Source of the DNA: Ulota crispa
Taxonomy: Eukaryota > Streptophyta > Bryopsida > Orthotrichales > Orthotrichaceae
Assembly (NCBI GenBank): GCA_963920765.1
Contig: OY987243.1
Location: forward strand, 24,981,419 to 25,045,418
Direction: 5' to 3'
DNA: 64,000 bases
Below are positions 25,183-36,296 of the stretch, piece after piece. Each line of letters opens with the position of its first letter. The stretch's first letter is position 1. Under the pieces are notes generated by a model. The model was not told where the DNA came from, did no database searches, and saw only the letters and a program-made list of their open reading frames with translations. The position numbers and the translations under genes were made by a program.

Positions 25183-25488
25183 CAGGGTTTTTTTTTTTTT
25201 TTTTTTTCATTTTTAAGAAGTACCAAAGTGGCAATTTAAAATGTTATAGTGGTGCTCCATATTTCAACATTCATCCACATATTGGAGAGAAAATATCATA
25301 TTAGCACATATTACATGTTTATAATTTGGTTTTCATCCACAATTTGACAATTTCATCCAAGTTTTTTTTAAAGTTTGAAGTTTTTTTTGGCAATTTCATC
25401 CAAATAATTGTGGTTTTTTTTTTTTTTTGATGCCAGTCCAAAAAAATTGGTGCACTTTTGCCCCAAATTGCCAGAAAATGAAACCCTG
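25183..25488. mobile_element. hAT-like MITE, 306 bp, perfect 8-bp target duplication
   Basis: Termini are CAGGGTTTTT and GAAACCCTG. The flanks GTTTTTTG (25175-25182) and GTTTTTTG (25489-25496) are identical. Internal blocks GGCAATTTAAAATGTTATAG and TTCATCCACAATTTG recur in copies at about 29130-29433 and 32148-32449. Confidence 0.85.
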
Positions 25489-26786
25489 GTTTTTTGTGTA
25501 TTAATTTTTTTCTTTGTAATTTCAACTTCAACTCTCAAGTAAAGGTCTTTGGATTCATTTCAAAGAATGAGAAGCAAGGATTTGGTACTTCTAGGGCTCC
25601 AAAGCAAATTCGGTCATGGTGTGAAACAATCCAAAAGTAGGCACTAGTTGCCACTTGTTTAATGATTCTGTCTTCATATACTAAAAGTACTATGCTCTAA
25701 AACTAAAATGGTCACTTTTAGGACTAGTCTGCCTTTCATGGGCTTTTCAAGAAATGAAGATTTTTTTCTAATTTTAGAACAAAGAGATATGGATGCTAAA
25801 TATAAAACACTTTTTTTCATATTTTTTGAAACATTATTGAATTGTTGATGAATTTTCAAATTTTTTTGTAGTAGACACCTATTTGTGACTCAAGATCTCC
25901 CATAAACTGTCCCCATGCAACTTGTGAAGAGATAAGGTGAAATTGAGGAGTATGATTGTCTCTTGCAATGAAATACACCTTTTCCTCTAAAAGTTAAAAG
26001 GGCCCATTCAAGAACCACTTCATATCCATTACGAAGCTACCTACCAGATTCTTTATTTAGGAGGGTCACAATTAGAGCACACTACCTTAGTGCTATACAT
26101 TTTTTGTTTTAAAATGTAGGTCACCAATGAACTAGATAGAGTAGATAGAGTAATATTGAAGATTGTGTAATAATTGATTATACACGTTAACTACAGTTTT
26201 CAAATATCTTGTTTACACTATGCCACATGTCCCATCTCTATAAGTCCCAATTCAACAGCAATTTCCACTTTGTTGGGTTGTGAAGGGCAAAAACGCATAA
26301 TAAAAAACACTCACATTGTGTGCAACCAAATGTCAAGGCTTGTCATCCAAGTTGGGTTTTTCAGACCCAATTCATGAAAAAAAAAAAAAAAAATCTTAAT
26401 TTCACAACACCAAAATTTTCAAAAAGTGTTTCCACATGTGCGCATCTAAATGAACAAGCCTTGAGACTGAACATAGTGTGATGCAAGAAATCCCTAAATT
26501 CAACTTCTCAAAGCAGAATTTGGTTGGGCCTTGGAAGCTGGAACTTAATATGAAATTACCTATTGACCATAAATGTCATTGAGAGCCATCAAATCTCCAA
26601 ACACAAACATTTTTTATTACATACAATTAAGAAGGATAATTTTGACCCAAAACCAACAAGCATTCGTTTCTATTCTATTGATACGTTTCATTATTTTCCC
26701 ATGTCCCTTCACCCATAATACAAAGCTCAAACTTTGCGAGGTCACCATTAGTTATTGAAATACTTACTTGTAGTCTTTAGTGCAAT

Positions 26787-26868
26787 GCCTCCTAAATTCA
26801 GGTGCTAAACCTCCTAAATTCAGGTGCTAAACCTCCTAAATTCAGGTGCTAAACCTCCTAAATTCAAA
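26787..26868. repeat. 22-bp tandem repeat, ~3.7 copies
   Basis: Unit CCTCCTAAATTCAGGTGCTA plus AA is repeated almost perfectly and ends in a short ATTCAA run. Confidence 0.9.
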
Positions 26869-27442
26869 TTCAAATTCAAAGGTCCAACAATCCTCAGAAG
26901 AACATGAAAAAACATGGCAATGATAGCCATAAATCAATTATACCAAAAGGAATTAAAGGAAAGGGGTCAAAAACTCAGTAACTTGGAGAAGTTCCATTTT
27001 GTCATCGTCTCCCAAAATAATAATGCAGAAAACCGTACCCAAATATCCCCTAACAACAAAAGAAAAAACTATTTTAAAAAGTCAAGAAAAATGTGAAATG
27101 GAAATAATTAAAAAACTAGTCAAATACTTATTTTTTACACAGATTGCAACAAAACCATGAAAGACAAATGAACCAACCAAAACCAGGTACAGCGTGGCAA
27201 AACCATGAAAATAATTCAAAATTCGAAAATTCGACAAAAGGAAAGACGTTTATAATAAACAACAATCTGCTACCGTTCAAAGTCATTTCACTATATTATT
27301 AAAAAATAAAATTGAGAGGGGGAAAATGAAATGAACTCAACTTAAGCTTCCCTTGGCAACTTCTACAATAAAGGCCTCAATGGGGGTTTTCCCATTCGTT
27401 TAATTAAAAAGGAAAAAAAGAGGGTAAACACTGGAGTTAGGC

Positions 27443-29756
27443 CTAAAGCTCCCCACAACTTGCAATAGTTACTGTGCTCTTGGTAGTTCCCTCTGAGCTG
27501 CCCAAATCATTCAACGCATCCAGAATTTCCTTCCCTGATCCAAAACCCCACAATCCCCAAAATTCATGAGACAACTATTCTGTACATAAGATAACAAGGG
27601 CTACTTTCTAGGTTGAAGGATTAAAAGTTGAACAATGAAATATCAAATAAGCCGGTTGAAAAATTTGAATAAACTAGATTAAAACCGGCTAGATTTTCAA
27701 AAAAACTTGGAATAGTAGAAGTAATAGGCAATATATTTGGTGCATGCACTATAAAAAAATCAGTTGAAAATGAAAAAGGTACTGTTTTTACTAAAGAAGC
27801 TCATAATCTCACTGCACACTGTGCCACTATGGATAACCAAACAAGCTTTATAATAATCCAGTGCATTTAGAAACACCCTAAGTCAAATATATTTGTCTAA
27901 ACCACCTCTTTAAAAAGGTACTTTTGAAAGAGCGTTGTTTCAGTAGAAACCATGTAAGCATGACCCTTTTCATGGTAAAGTAGACATTGAACAAAACAAG
28001 ATTCAAACAAAACAGGTGAAAAAGAAATGGGTTTAATTCCCGTACATTTTCTCTTCATCTCATTCCTGTTTCTTGGACTACTGTATAAAGTGAACAATGA
28101 AAGAAAGAAACAAGATAACTTGATATAGAAAAACACAATTGTTTCACCAATCAAGGGATAAGATTAGTTTTTGAACTTTTTTAAAAATTTTCAATATTTT
28201 TAGGTGCTGCTTAGACGTGCGCAACCCTAGAATGACTCTAAAGGAATAATGTCAATGAAGTCCTGAGAACATGACTTACCTTCAATAACTTTTCCAAAGA
28301 CGACGTGCTTTCCATCCAATTCAGTGCATGCACCCAACGATATGAAGAACTGAGTACCTGAGAAACATAGTAAACATTTGAACTCACATTAGCTCTGACC
28401 CCATTATTATCGATACATTTTGAATTGCCAGAACTTCTCAAAGGTAAAAAATAGTAAGCATGTCAACAAACTACCAGAAAAAGGAAAGAAAAAGGACATA
28501 AAATTTAAGATAGTTTATGTAAGGAATGCTTTCACTTACCGTTAGTATGAGGACCAGTGTTGGCCATGGAGAGAATCCCCTTTCCCTTATGCAAAAGCTT
28601 GAAATTCTCATCTTCAAACTTCTTCCCATATATCGACTTCCCACATTCACCACCCTATACACAATCATCCCCCCCAAAAAATCCAAAAAAAAGCGAAACA
28701 ATCAAAAACTTGCTACTATAAGTAAAACCTTGTCAAAACACTAAACAATCTTTTCATTTTTTTGTTTTGCTTCTGAATATTACTCCCTCCCTCCCTCTAA
28801 AATTTCCAAATCAAACACGTTTCTTGTACCAAGCCCCCTTTTGCTAATTTCAAATGCTGAGAAAGCGTTTGCCATGTTCAATGATCTCATGGGGACAAGT
28901 TAAGCAATTAGAGAGCATTCCTCTCCTAGCAAGCTTGGCCTTGCCCATATGAGGTACCATTGTTGCTACTAAATCTTTAAATCAATCATCAATAATGAGG
29001 AGCTAGCAGCATGCACAAATATGGTACTTTTTGCATGAAAGCCAGGTGCTTAAACAACAACATCGTCAAAGTTGGAGATTTTGCATACATTTGGTAGATG
29101 GCATACTGATTCTAGAATGCATGTGTCAGCAAGGTTTTTTTTCATTTTTTAAGAAGTGTCAAAGTGGCAATTTAAAATGTTATAGTGGTGCTCCAAATTT
29201 CAACATTCATTCACATATTGGATAGAAAATACCACATTAGCACATATTACATATTACATGTCTATAATTTGGTTTTCATCCACAATTTGGCAATTTCATC
29301 TAAGGTTTCTTTTAAATTTGAAGCTTTTTTGGCAATTTCATCCAAGTTCTTTTGGCATCTTTATGACATTTTTTAGCCAGATTTTTTTTTGGGTGCAATT
29401 GAGCACCAAATCGCCAAAAAACAAAACTTCGTGTCACTAGCACAAAGACTAAAAACACACAGTCAATCCTTTGCAACGAAACTTTTTGGACACTTTTAGA
29501 GGGATAGAGGGAGTATTATGATGGATGGAAGGAGAGAGAGAAAGCTGCTGACCTGGGCTATAAAGCCTGGCACAATGCGGTGAATGGTGCTTCCAGCATA
29601 CGAGTTGCCATGGTCGCCACTACACAAGGCACGAAAATTCTCTGCGGTCTTAGGCACCTTGTCAGCTCGCAACTCCACCACCAGACGCCCTATGACCCCC
29701 CCGTTCACTGCCAACTCAAGGTAACATTTCGGAGCTTTGCTCGACCCACATCCCAT
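27443..29756 (-). CDS. Cyclophilin-type peptidyl-prolyl isomerase with putative acylated N-terminus
   Basis: Single-domain cyclophilin, which catalyses cis-trans isomerisation of X-Pro bonds. Four exons join in phase: 29756-29553, 28654-28540, 28357-28280, 27534-27443, giving 162 residues. Family motifs are [27 protein letters not shown] (catalytic Arg and Phe), [30 protein letters not shown] and a C-terminal VTIASCGEL. It starts [10 protein letters not shown], a Gly2-Cys3-Ser pattern typical of N-myristoylated and palmitoylated proteins, so membrane anchoring is plausible (inference). Between FIAQ and [14 protein letters not shown] it has only GGEC. The usual loop is about 8-9 residues longer (GGDFT..NGTGG type). 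I found no microexon for that loop in the intervening intron, and the exon 2 acceptor is fixed by a stop just upstream. A 5' leader exon probably exists, because an acceptor (TGCAG) lies 18 bases before the ATG. Confidence 0.9.
28783..29513. mobile_element. Tc1/mariner-Stowaway-like element in cyclophilin intron 1
   Basis: Ends CTCCCTCCCTCCCTCTAAAA and TTTTAGAGGGATAGAGGGAG are inverted, and both are flanked by TA. Related copies occur at 34398-35097 and 60046-60466. All three share AATGATCTCA, GAGAGCATTCCTCTCCTAGC or its counterpart, and AATCTTTAAATC-type blocks, though the 34 kb copy is partly inverted or diverged. It is non-coding. It carries a nested hAT-like MITE at about 29130-29433. Confidence 0.85.
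29130..29433. mobile_element. hAT-like MITE nested in the intronic TA element
   Basis: It starts CAAGGTTTTTTTTCATTTTT and matches the 25183 family throughout. The empty site survives in the 60 kb copy of the host element, where GAATGCTTGTCTCCCTAGTG is uninterrupted. The flanks here read GTGTCAG and GTGTCAC, a 7-8 bp duplication with one mismatch. The exact 3' boundary is uncertain by a few bases. Confidence 0.75.
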
Positions 29757-29883
29757 ATCTGAGTTTCCACTTTCTGCACCCCCCACCCCCCAAGTCAAAA
29801 AAGTAAAAAAAAGGTCAGAAATCAAAACAAAAAAGATTCAAAAAAAGTTTTGAATTTGCCAGTTCGAATCGTATTAGGTCTGA

Positions 29884-30194
29884 GTTCACCAAATAGTGCA
29901 TTTAGGTTGCCCCACACTAATTTCTTGACATTTCATACTATTTAAATATTTACCAAGATTATAGTAATTTTTGTGATAAACAATGGAGGAAGCATGCAAA
30001 GGTTGGGCGCAACTACTTGCATCAAAGTCAGGAAGCAAGAAAGCTAGAACTTTAGACAAAATCAAGAAATATTGTAGCATAAAGAGAGTTGCATGCCCCT
30101 CCAGGTGACCAAAGGTGAGTCATGAGGTAACTTTGTCAAGAGAAGGTAATCTAATTGTTGAGGCAACCTAAATGCACTATTTAGTGTAGTGAAC
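29884..30194. mobile_element. TIR element, family AAATAGTGCATTTAGGTTGC
   Basis: Left end GTTCACCAAATAGTGCATTT and right end CAACCTAAATGCACTATTTA form an inverted pair. An inverted-orientation copy lies at 58433-58737. It is about 310 bp and has no coding capacity. It lies upstream of the cyclophilin start, probably within a leader intron or the promoter. Confidence 0.75.
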
Positions 30195-30413
30195 CCACTT
30201 GGAGTATCAATAGAAACGAAGAGACGAAAACCATGTCTCCGCACATTCTTTGCTGAGTTTGGGGAATTTGCATTCATCAATGACAGCAAATCAAGGGGTT
30301 CCTGTTTCAATTGTAAATGGTGTCGGTGCATGGGAGAAGGGGAGCTTTCTTTTAGGGTTAAGAAAAGTCGAGAAGTCTAAAATGTTATAAAATGTACAAC
30401 GCAAAGACATGCT

Positions 30414-30559
30414 AAGGCAGGTATTATACCTATTCCCGACCATCCCAATTCTGTCCCTATGTACCCAGACTGGTCATTTCAGTTCTAAAATGTCCACTCT
30501 ATGTACATAGTGAGGGAATTGGGTAAATGGTCGGGAATGGGAATGGGCATACTTACCTT
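30414..30559. mobile_element. Short palindromic MITE, AAGGYAGG family
   Basis: The left end AAGGCAGGTATTATACCTAT then TCCCGACCAT is inverted at the right end as ATGGTCGGGAATGGG followed by TACCTT. It is about 146 bp. Longer relatives lie at 35846-36252 and 40709-41115. Confidence 0.65.
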
Positions 30560-30649
30560 AGAAGTAAAGTTTTCTAATAGATCTAGTCATTCAAAAGACA
30601 TGCAGACCTAAAGCAAGAAGACGTGGCCAATGCAGGTGCTCACCCCAAC

Positions 30650-31670
30650 CAATGCAGGTTCAAAAACCGTCAGTAATCACCCTGTCTCTGTCTCTCTCTC
30701 TTGCTTTCTTGCAACCCACCACCACACTCCTCCTCAGTTGTTGCCAAGCTTTCCAATGCAATCGAGAATTGGCTTCTTTTGAATCGCCCAGTGTACCCCT
30801 GTATACGTACCTGAACAACCGAACAATACGTACAGTGGAAAATCTTAGATAAATAAACAAAGGTCAGAATCGTATCGTACGCGTATCCAATACTCTCTAC
30901 ACAGACGTCCACAAAGAAGAAGAATAGAAGAATATCGCTACCAATACAGACGGCGGACGAACCAATGCGAGGGATACCAAATTCAAATTCCGCAAGACTC
31001 ACAATAGTACTAACTAACTAACAACGATCGCGGCTCGAACAGATTCTATCGATTGTGGGTGAAGCAATAGGAGGAGCAAGCGACTGACTGACCATCCACG
31101 GAGATCGAGGAACGACGGTGGAATTGGAAGGCTCATAAGAGACGACGAGTACGGATCACGGAGGCCATGGCCTGAGAGTTGTCGTACTAAGCTGCTGCTT
31201 TTATCAGCACCAGTCCGTGCAAGAGATGCGCATTGATCTTGACGTAATGCGCGCAGTGTGAGGTTGGAGTGGTGGGTTCAGAGCGACCGGCATGGCCACA
31301 CTGGACCCGAGCAAGGGAGAGTAGAGCAGAGAGGAAGAGATCAGGGGAGAGAGCTGAGAGAGTAGTGTGGTAGTGTGAGTGGAGGTGAGGAGGATGATTG
31401 CTGTCGACCTGGAGATCCAGAATCAGCGGTTTAAAGGGCGAAAAAGACGGCGCGGTGCGATTATGGCAAAGTGGGCGACGAGGAGGGCGAGAAAGGCAGC
31501 CAGCCGGGCCGTGGCGGACGCATGAATGGGAATGGCAAAGGGTGAAAGGGGGAGGGGGAGGCAAAGGCAAGCGAGGAGGAGGAGAGGAGTACTGGAAGGG
31601 CTGGTCTTGCCAGCTGGCTGGGCCGACACTCTGGGGCCTGGGCGGGGCGATGGGCGGGGCAGCTGGACCC
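30650..31670. promoter_or_regulatory. GC-richer block, possible promoter/leader of the cyclophilin gene
   Basis: Unlike its surroundings, this block is CpG- and GC-rich with CT-rich tracts on the minus strand. It lies upstream of the minus-strand cyclophilin, whose first coding exon has a splice acceptor just before the ATG, so a 5' leader exon here is plausible. Frames on both strands (for example 31398-31733 plus) are biased low-complexity frames and I do not call them genes. I could not place a transcription start. Confidence 0.35.
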
Positions 31671-31957
31671 CAGGGTTTAATTTTTGTTTTTGTCAGGGTA
31701 GAGCGACCCGCACCCCAGAATGCAGGCAGGTAAGGAAAATTTTGCTAAAATTGGAATGAATGATAGATCAGTAGAAGTTCATCCAAAAAAATTCTAATAT
31801 AAGCTACTTTCATTCAAGATATGGCAGATCATGTTTTAGCTTATGTAGGGAAATGGCAATTTCATCCAAATTTTCACTAATTTTTTTTAGTGTACCGATA
31901 GCCATCTCACTTTCGAGGTAAGATTTTGGCAAAAATTTGCCAAGAAATTAAACGCTG
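31671..31957. mobile_element. hAT-like MITE, 287 bp, 8-bp target duplication
   Basis: Termini are CAGGGTTTAATTTTTG and AAATTAAACGCTG. Flanks are CTGGACCC (31663-31670) and CTGGACCT (31958-31965), 7 of 8 identical. A related internal segment (TTTGCCAAGAAATT) occurs near 36960. The element interrupts GC-rich DNA, so its edges stand out by composition. Confidence 0.8.
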
Positions 31958-32063
31958 CTGGACCTTGCCCGGGGTTGGGGGACTTGGGGCCCGCCGGCTA
32001 GGCTGGCTTGGAACGGAGGTTTGAATGTTTTTCACGTGATTTGAACATTTTGACTTTTGACAC

Positions 32064-32570
32064 CTATCTTGGATAAAAGGTTTAGGGGAAGTAATATGGA
32101 ATGGACGTTGGGAGGAGCGTTGTTGAATATAATTTGTTGGTCCCAGTCAAGGCTTTTTTTTTTTTCATTTTTTAAGAAGTGTGAAAGTGGCAATTTAAAT
32201 TGTTATAGAGGTGTTCCAAATTTCAACATTCATCCACATATTGGATAGAAAATATCACATTAGTAAATTATTACTTGTCTATAATTTGGTTTTCATCCAC
32301 AATTTGACAATTTCATCCAAGTTTTTTTTTTAAAATTTGAAGCCTTGTGGCAATCTCATCCAAGTTTTTTGGCATTTTTTTTTTACATTTTTAACCAAAA
32401 ATTAATTTGGGTGCAATCTAGCACCATAATGTCATAAAAAGAAGCCCTGTGAGTCGCCGAGGAGGGGCAGCTGCTCGCTGGGACCGACAGATTATATTCA
32501 ACAATGCTCCTCCCAACGTCCATTCCATTGCATAATCAACCCTTGCAAGGTATCTTTCCAATCAATGGTT
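32064..32570. mobile_element. Foldback arms enclosing a hAT-like MITE
   Basis: The arm at about 32090-32146 (GGAATGGACGTTGGGAGGAG, ending GGTCCCAG) is inverted at about 32487-32545. Between the arms lies a member of the 25183 family, 32148-32449, with ends CAAGGCTTTT and AAGAAGCCCTG. No clear target duplication is visible for the inner element. Confidence 0.65.
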
Positions 32571-32689
32571 GCCATCTATTTGGGGTTTATGTAAGCTTTC
32601 AAATGCAATTGGGAGGATTATTCTGAAAGCCGCCCTAAAAAGCTCATAATACCGAGCAACAGTTGATTACGATTCATATAAAAGATGCA

Positions 32690-32990
32690 TGGAGAAGATG
32701 GAAAACGGGAAAGATGAGAAATGGGAAACATATGTGGAAACGATAGATGGAAAAGTTTCATGGGAATGGGAAAGATGCATAGAAAAATCTGTGAGAAAGA
32801 TGAAAGATGTATTAAAAAGTTGCGTAGGAATAGGAAAGATGCACGGAAAAGTGATGTATGAGAAAGAAGCACGGAAAAGTGATGTATGAGAAAGAAGCAC
32901 GGAAAAGTGATGTATGAGAAAGAAGCACAAGAAAGATGCACAAGAAAGATGCCTGGGAAATGGAAAACATGCATATGAAAGATGTGTTAC
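32690..32990. repeat. GAAAGATG-rich degenerate array with a 28-bp tandem repeat
   Basis: The core at about 32838-32930 holds three near-perfect 28-base units beginning GCACGGAAAAGTGATGTATG. The flanks carry degenerate GGAAAGATG units. Frames on both strands across the array are repeat artefacts. Confidence 0.8.
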
Positions 32991-33254
32991 AGGCTCGGTT
33001 ACAGATGTTTTTTAAAGCATGCACAATATGATATTGGTTTTTGGTTTATGAACAAAAGCTGTCGGTTTTGAAATTTGAACCACGTTTGTTGTTATGTTAG
33101 ATTATGTTATGTTGTTTCTATTTTTTTTCCTTGGATTCTGACATTTCACATTTTGAAATCCCTTCTATAATTGTTTACCACTTGAATGTTGACTCTTTCA
33201 AAATAAATCTTGTTGCCAATATGTGGCAATTGTATGAATCTTAAGCATTGTTAA

Positions 33255-34169
33255 CCCCTAAAGGACCATTGTCCTTCTGGGGGACAAATGGGATTTCAGG
33301 CATGTACCTATGGCTAAACTACTTTGCTTGATTTTTTGAAACTTTTATTGAAGGCGAGGAATTCAAAGATCTTCGTGGGAATGTAATTTTTTCTTCATTT
33401 TGACATTTATTGAAGAAGTTATGCATGAAAATCTAGAAAATGCTACTCCCTGGGCAACCAAAAACTTCTTTAAAATTTTCATTTTCTTCAAATAAAAATC
33501 TAAAATAGGTTCTTTAGACTTATGTAGACATGGGGAGCTTTGAATCATTCAATTTTGATAAATGAGATGAAAGTTATGAGAAGTTTTAGTTTGCAAGTAG
33601 ATGTGATTTTGCTCTGAAAAAATAACTTATGAACTTCATTTTTGAATGCAAATTTAACATTTTTGCAAAAAAACAATTGGGAAGGGATTGCTTGCTAGAA
33701 CAATCTCACCATTGGGATTATTGTGATTCAATTCCATTGCTAGGTAACTAACAATGTAAGATTTTGTTCAATCTCAAACCTTCTTCTATTTAATGTTTTT
33801 CTTAAGAATGAAAATTAAGTATATTTTGTTTGGTTTTTTTCAAAAGATTCTCAACTCAATGCCCCACCATAAAAAAATAAACCTCAAAACTCCATGGTGC
33901 AAAAATTTTAAGTTAAAAAAGTTCAAAATCAAATAATCTAATCGTGCAAGGTGCAAAAAAGTTTGTTTTTTACACTTTAAGCGCAAATATCTTGCAATCT
34001 GTGCGGTCAAAGTTTTTAAGTATAGAACAACACATTCTTATACAAGTCTAGTACAAGATCCTACGGTTAGATGTGCAAAAAGACCAATCTTCAAACTTTT
34101 TTACTCTTTGCCATAAAAGTGGCAGTTTTGAGTGTCTTTTGACAAAATAAATGCCATGGTCCTCTAGGG
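33255..34169. mobile_element. TTAA-terminated element, family A, ~915 bp
   Basis: Preceded by TTAA at 33251-33254. Ends are CCCCTAAAGGACCATTGTCC and, inverted, CCATGGTCCTCTAGGG. Long collinear similarity with 37845-38988 includes GACAAATGGGATTT, TTTGCCATA and TGAGTGTCTTTTGACAAAAT. The right TTAA has decayed. Confidence 0.75.
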
Positions 34170-34397
34170 TTTCAAAATTGATTTGAAAATCTTCTTTTTG
34201 ATGCGTTTATTTCAAGGCCAGTTTCGGTATACAAGAAAAGTTAACATGTTCGTTGAAAGTGATGTACCTATAATTTCTATTTTATAGAACATAGGTAGAA
34301 TCTTATTTTGAAAAATTGCAGTATTTAATGTGTTACTTGATAAAGGGCAATAACCCAAGAAGATTTTAGATGGATGAAAAATATATTTGTTTGAATA

Positions 34398-35097
34398 CTC
34401 CCTTTGTCCCTCTAAAAACTTCCAGAAAGCTTCCTTCCAAAGGATTAGTTCTTTTTTTAGTCTTTGTACAAGTGACACATGTATGTATTTTAGAATCAAT
34501 ATATCATTTACCAAATGTATGTAAAATCTCCAATTTTTACGTTGTCATTTAGGCACCCAAATTCCATGCAAAAAGTGTCATATTTGTACATAGTTTGTGA
34601 ATGTTGTCAACTCCTCATTATTTTAGTCTTTGTGCTGGCTAGAACAAATAATGGACATTTTATGACTTTGAATTATGACTCTTGTGAGTCATTTATAATT
34701 CTAAATGACTCACGACAATCATAATCCATAGTCATAAAATGCCCATTTTGTTGTAGTGTAGTGACACATGCATTCGAGAATCAATATACTATCTACCAAA
34801 TGTATGCAAAATCTCTAGCTTTGATGTTGCCGTTTGGGCATCCAAATTCCATGCAAAAATTACCATATTTGACCTTTGCTAGCTCCTCATTATCGATGAT
34901 CTAAAGATTAGTAGCAATAATGGTAACTCATATGAACAAAGCCAAGCTTACTAGGAGAGGAATGCTCTCTAATTGCTTAACTTGTTCCCATGAGATCATT
35001 AAACATAACAAACAATTCTCAATGTTTAGCAAAAGGGAGATTCTTATTGGTACAAGAAATGGGTCTGATTTGGACGCTTTTAGGGGGACAAAGGAAG
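34398..35097. mobile_element. Tc1/mariner-Stowaway-like element with TA flanks
   Basis: Starts CTCCCTTTGTCCCTCTAAAA and ends TTTTAGGGGGACAAAGGAAG, with TA on both sides. It contains an internal duplication of a segment including GAATCAATATA (34493 and 34777) and a nested palindrome at 34643-34751. Confidence 0.75.
34643..34751. mobile_element. ~110-bp near-perfect palindrome (hairpin MITE)
   Basis: The arms AACAAATAATGGACATTTTA and the inverted TAAAATGCCCATTTTGTT continue inward through GACTATGGATTATGA-like sequence to GTGAGTCATTT. Transcribed, it would fold into a long hairpin. It is nested in the 34398-35097 element. Confidence 0.7.
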
Positions 35098-35845
35098 TAC
35101 TAAACATTGGTGCTTAAATAGTTCATTGACTTTTCAAGGGCATATAGGAATTAAGGCAAAATATTGCAAAATTAACCTTGTTACAAGACCAAATTTACAA
35201 AATTGTTGCTTAGAATCCACACCTTCCAAACATATTAGGCCAATGCCCTACAAAATATCTATGAGTGTATTCTCAGTCTTGATTATTTTGTCTATTACTT
35301 TGCTCCCTTGGTTCCACATCAACTATACAATTTTATCCTAATAGTTTTTGTAATACTGTAACCTACCAAAGTCATAATAATTTGAACTTATATTTAAATT
35401 ACCAAGGGTTGAAATATTACTTTCTTGGGTTTATTTTCATGACCAAATCTCTAAGGGACCAATCTAAGTTCACTTTACACTAATGGAGGTGATCAATTGA
35501 TGAAAAAATTGGTTATTGATCTCTAGTCTTGACCAAGAGTCATGACCAATATATAAACATGGACCGGCTCTTGGTCACTAGTGTAAAGAGGCCCTCAATG
35601 AACATGTTTTTACATGGGGCACTTGTACTAAGAGCATTTCTTGCAATGCTTCAAATGTCCAGGCCCTTTTGCATTTGGATGAAAAGCAACCAATTCTAAC
35701 GTGTGTTAGCCTCTACATTTACCTTTCCCCTTCAAATAAGCCATATACAAAAGGGTCTTTAAACCCTCCACAAGCTAATTTTTTTGGTTGTCATAGCTTA
35801 CTTTATTGCTTTTGGAAGTTCCTTCACTTGTGATTGATTGATACT

Positions 35846-36252
35846 AAGGTAGGTATACCCATTGCCAACCATCTCCCAATGCTGTACTCTACATTTGAGG
35901 TGTTCTCCACACACTATTGAATCCAAAGTGGAACAATGAATGCCACTTGCACAAACAAATCTTGCCACATGTCAGCTTAGGAGTTAGTTTGGGAGGGTTG
36001 GGATTTGTACTGTCAAGTACATGTATAGGAACACATCCAAGCAGTTTCAGTGTTAGTCTAGAGTTGCTTTTGGGATCCTATGAGCTATAACTGCCCTTCA
36101 ATACAAAATATTCTACAATATTTTTTCCACAAAAATGACATTCTATGATAGCTTGTTGAAAGACTAATCCTATATGGATATTTTTCATGAATTTTTCGAG
36201 ACCTCGTGGTACCCCAAACCATTAAACGGTCAAGTATGGGTATACCTACCTT
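35846..36252. mobile_element. TIR element, family AAGGTAGG, 407 bp
   Basis: Left end AAGGTAGGTATACCCATTGC and right end CAAGTATGGGTATACCTACCTT are inverted. ATACT occurs directly on both sides (35841-35845, 36253-36257), a possible 5-bp target duplication. A copy in opposite orientation is at 40709-41115, and both contain ATACAAAATATTCTACAATA or its complement. Confidence 0.75.
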
Positions 36253-36296
36253 ATACTTAGCGGATTGCACTATTCAGATACAAGTGCCATCCCCTC

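Noticed and set aside
31398..31733. A 111-codon plus-strand frame in the GC-rich block
   Set aside because: Composition is Gly/Arg/Trp biased, several overlapping frames are open at once, and there is no start context, domain or splice support.
32618..33024. Overlapping minus-strand frames rich in Phe and Ser
   Set aside because: They span the GAAAGATG degenerate array and its 28-bp tandem repeat, so periodicity explains them.
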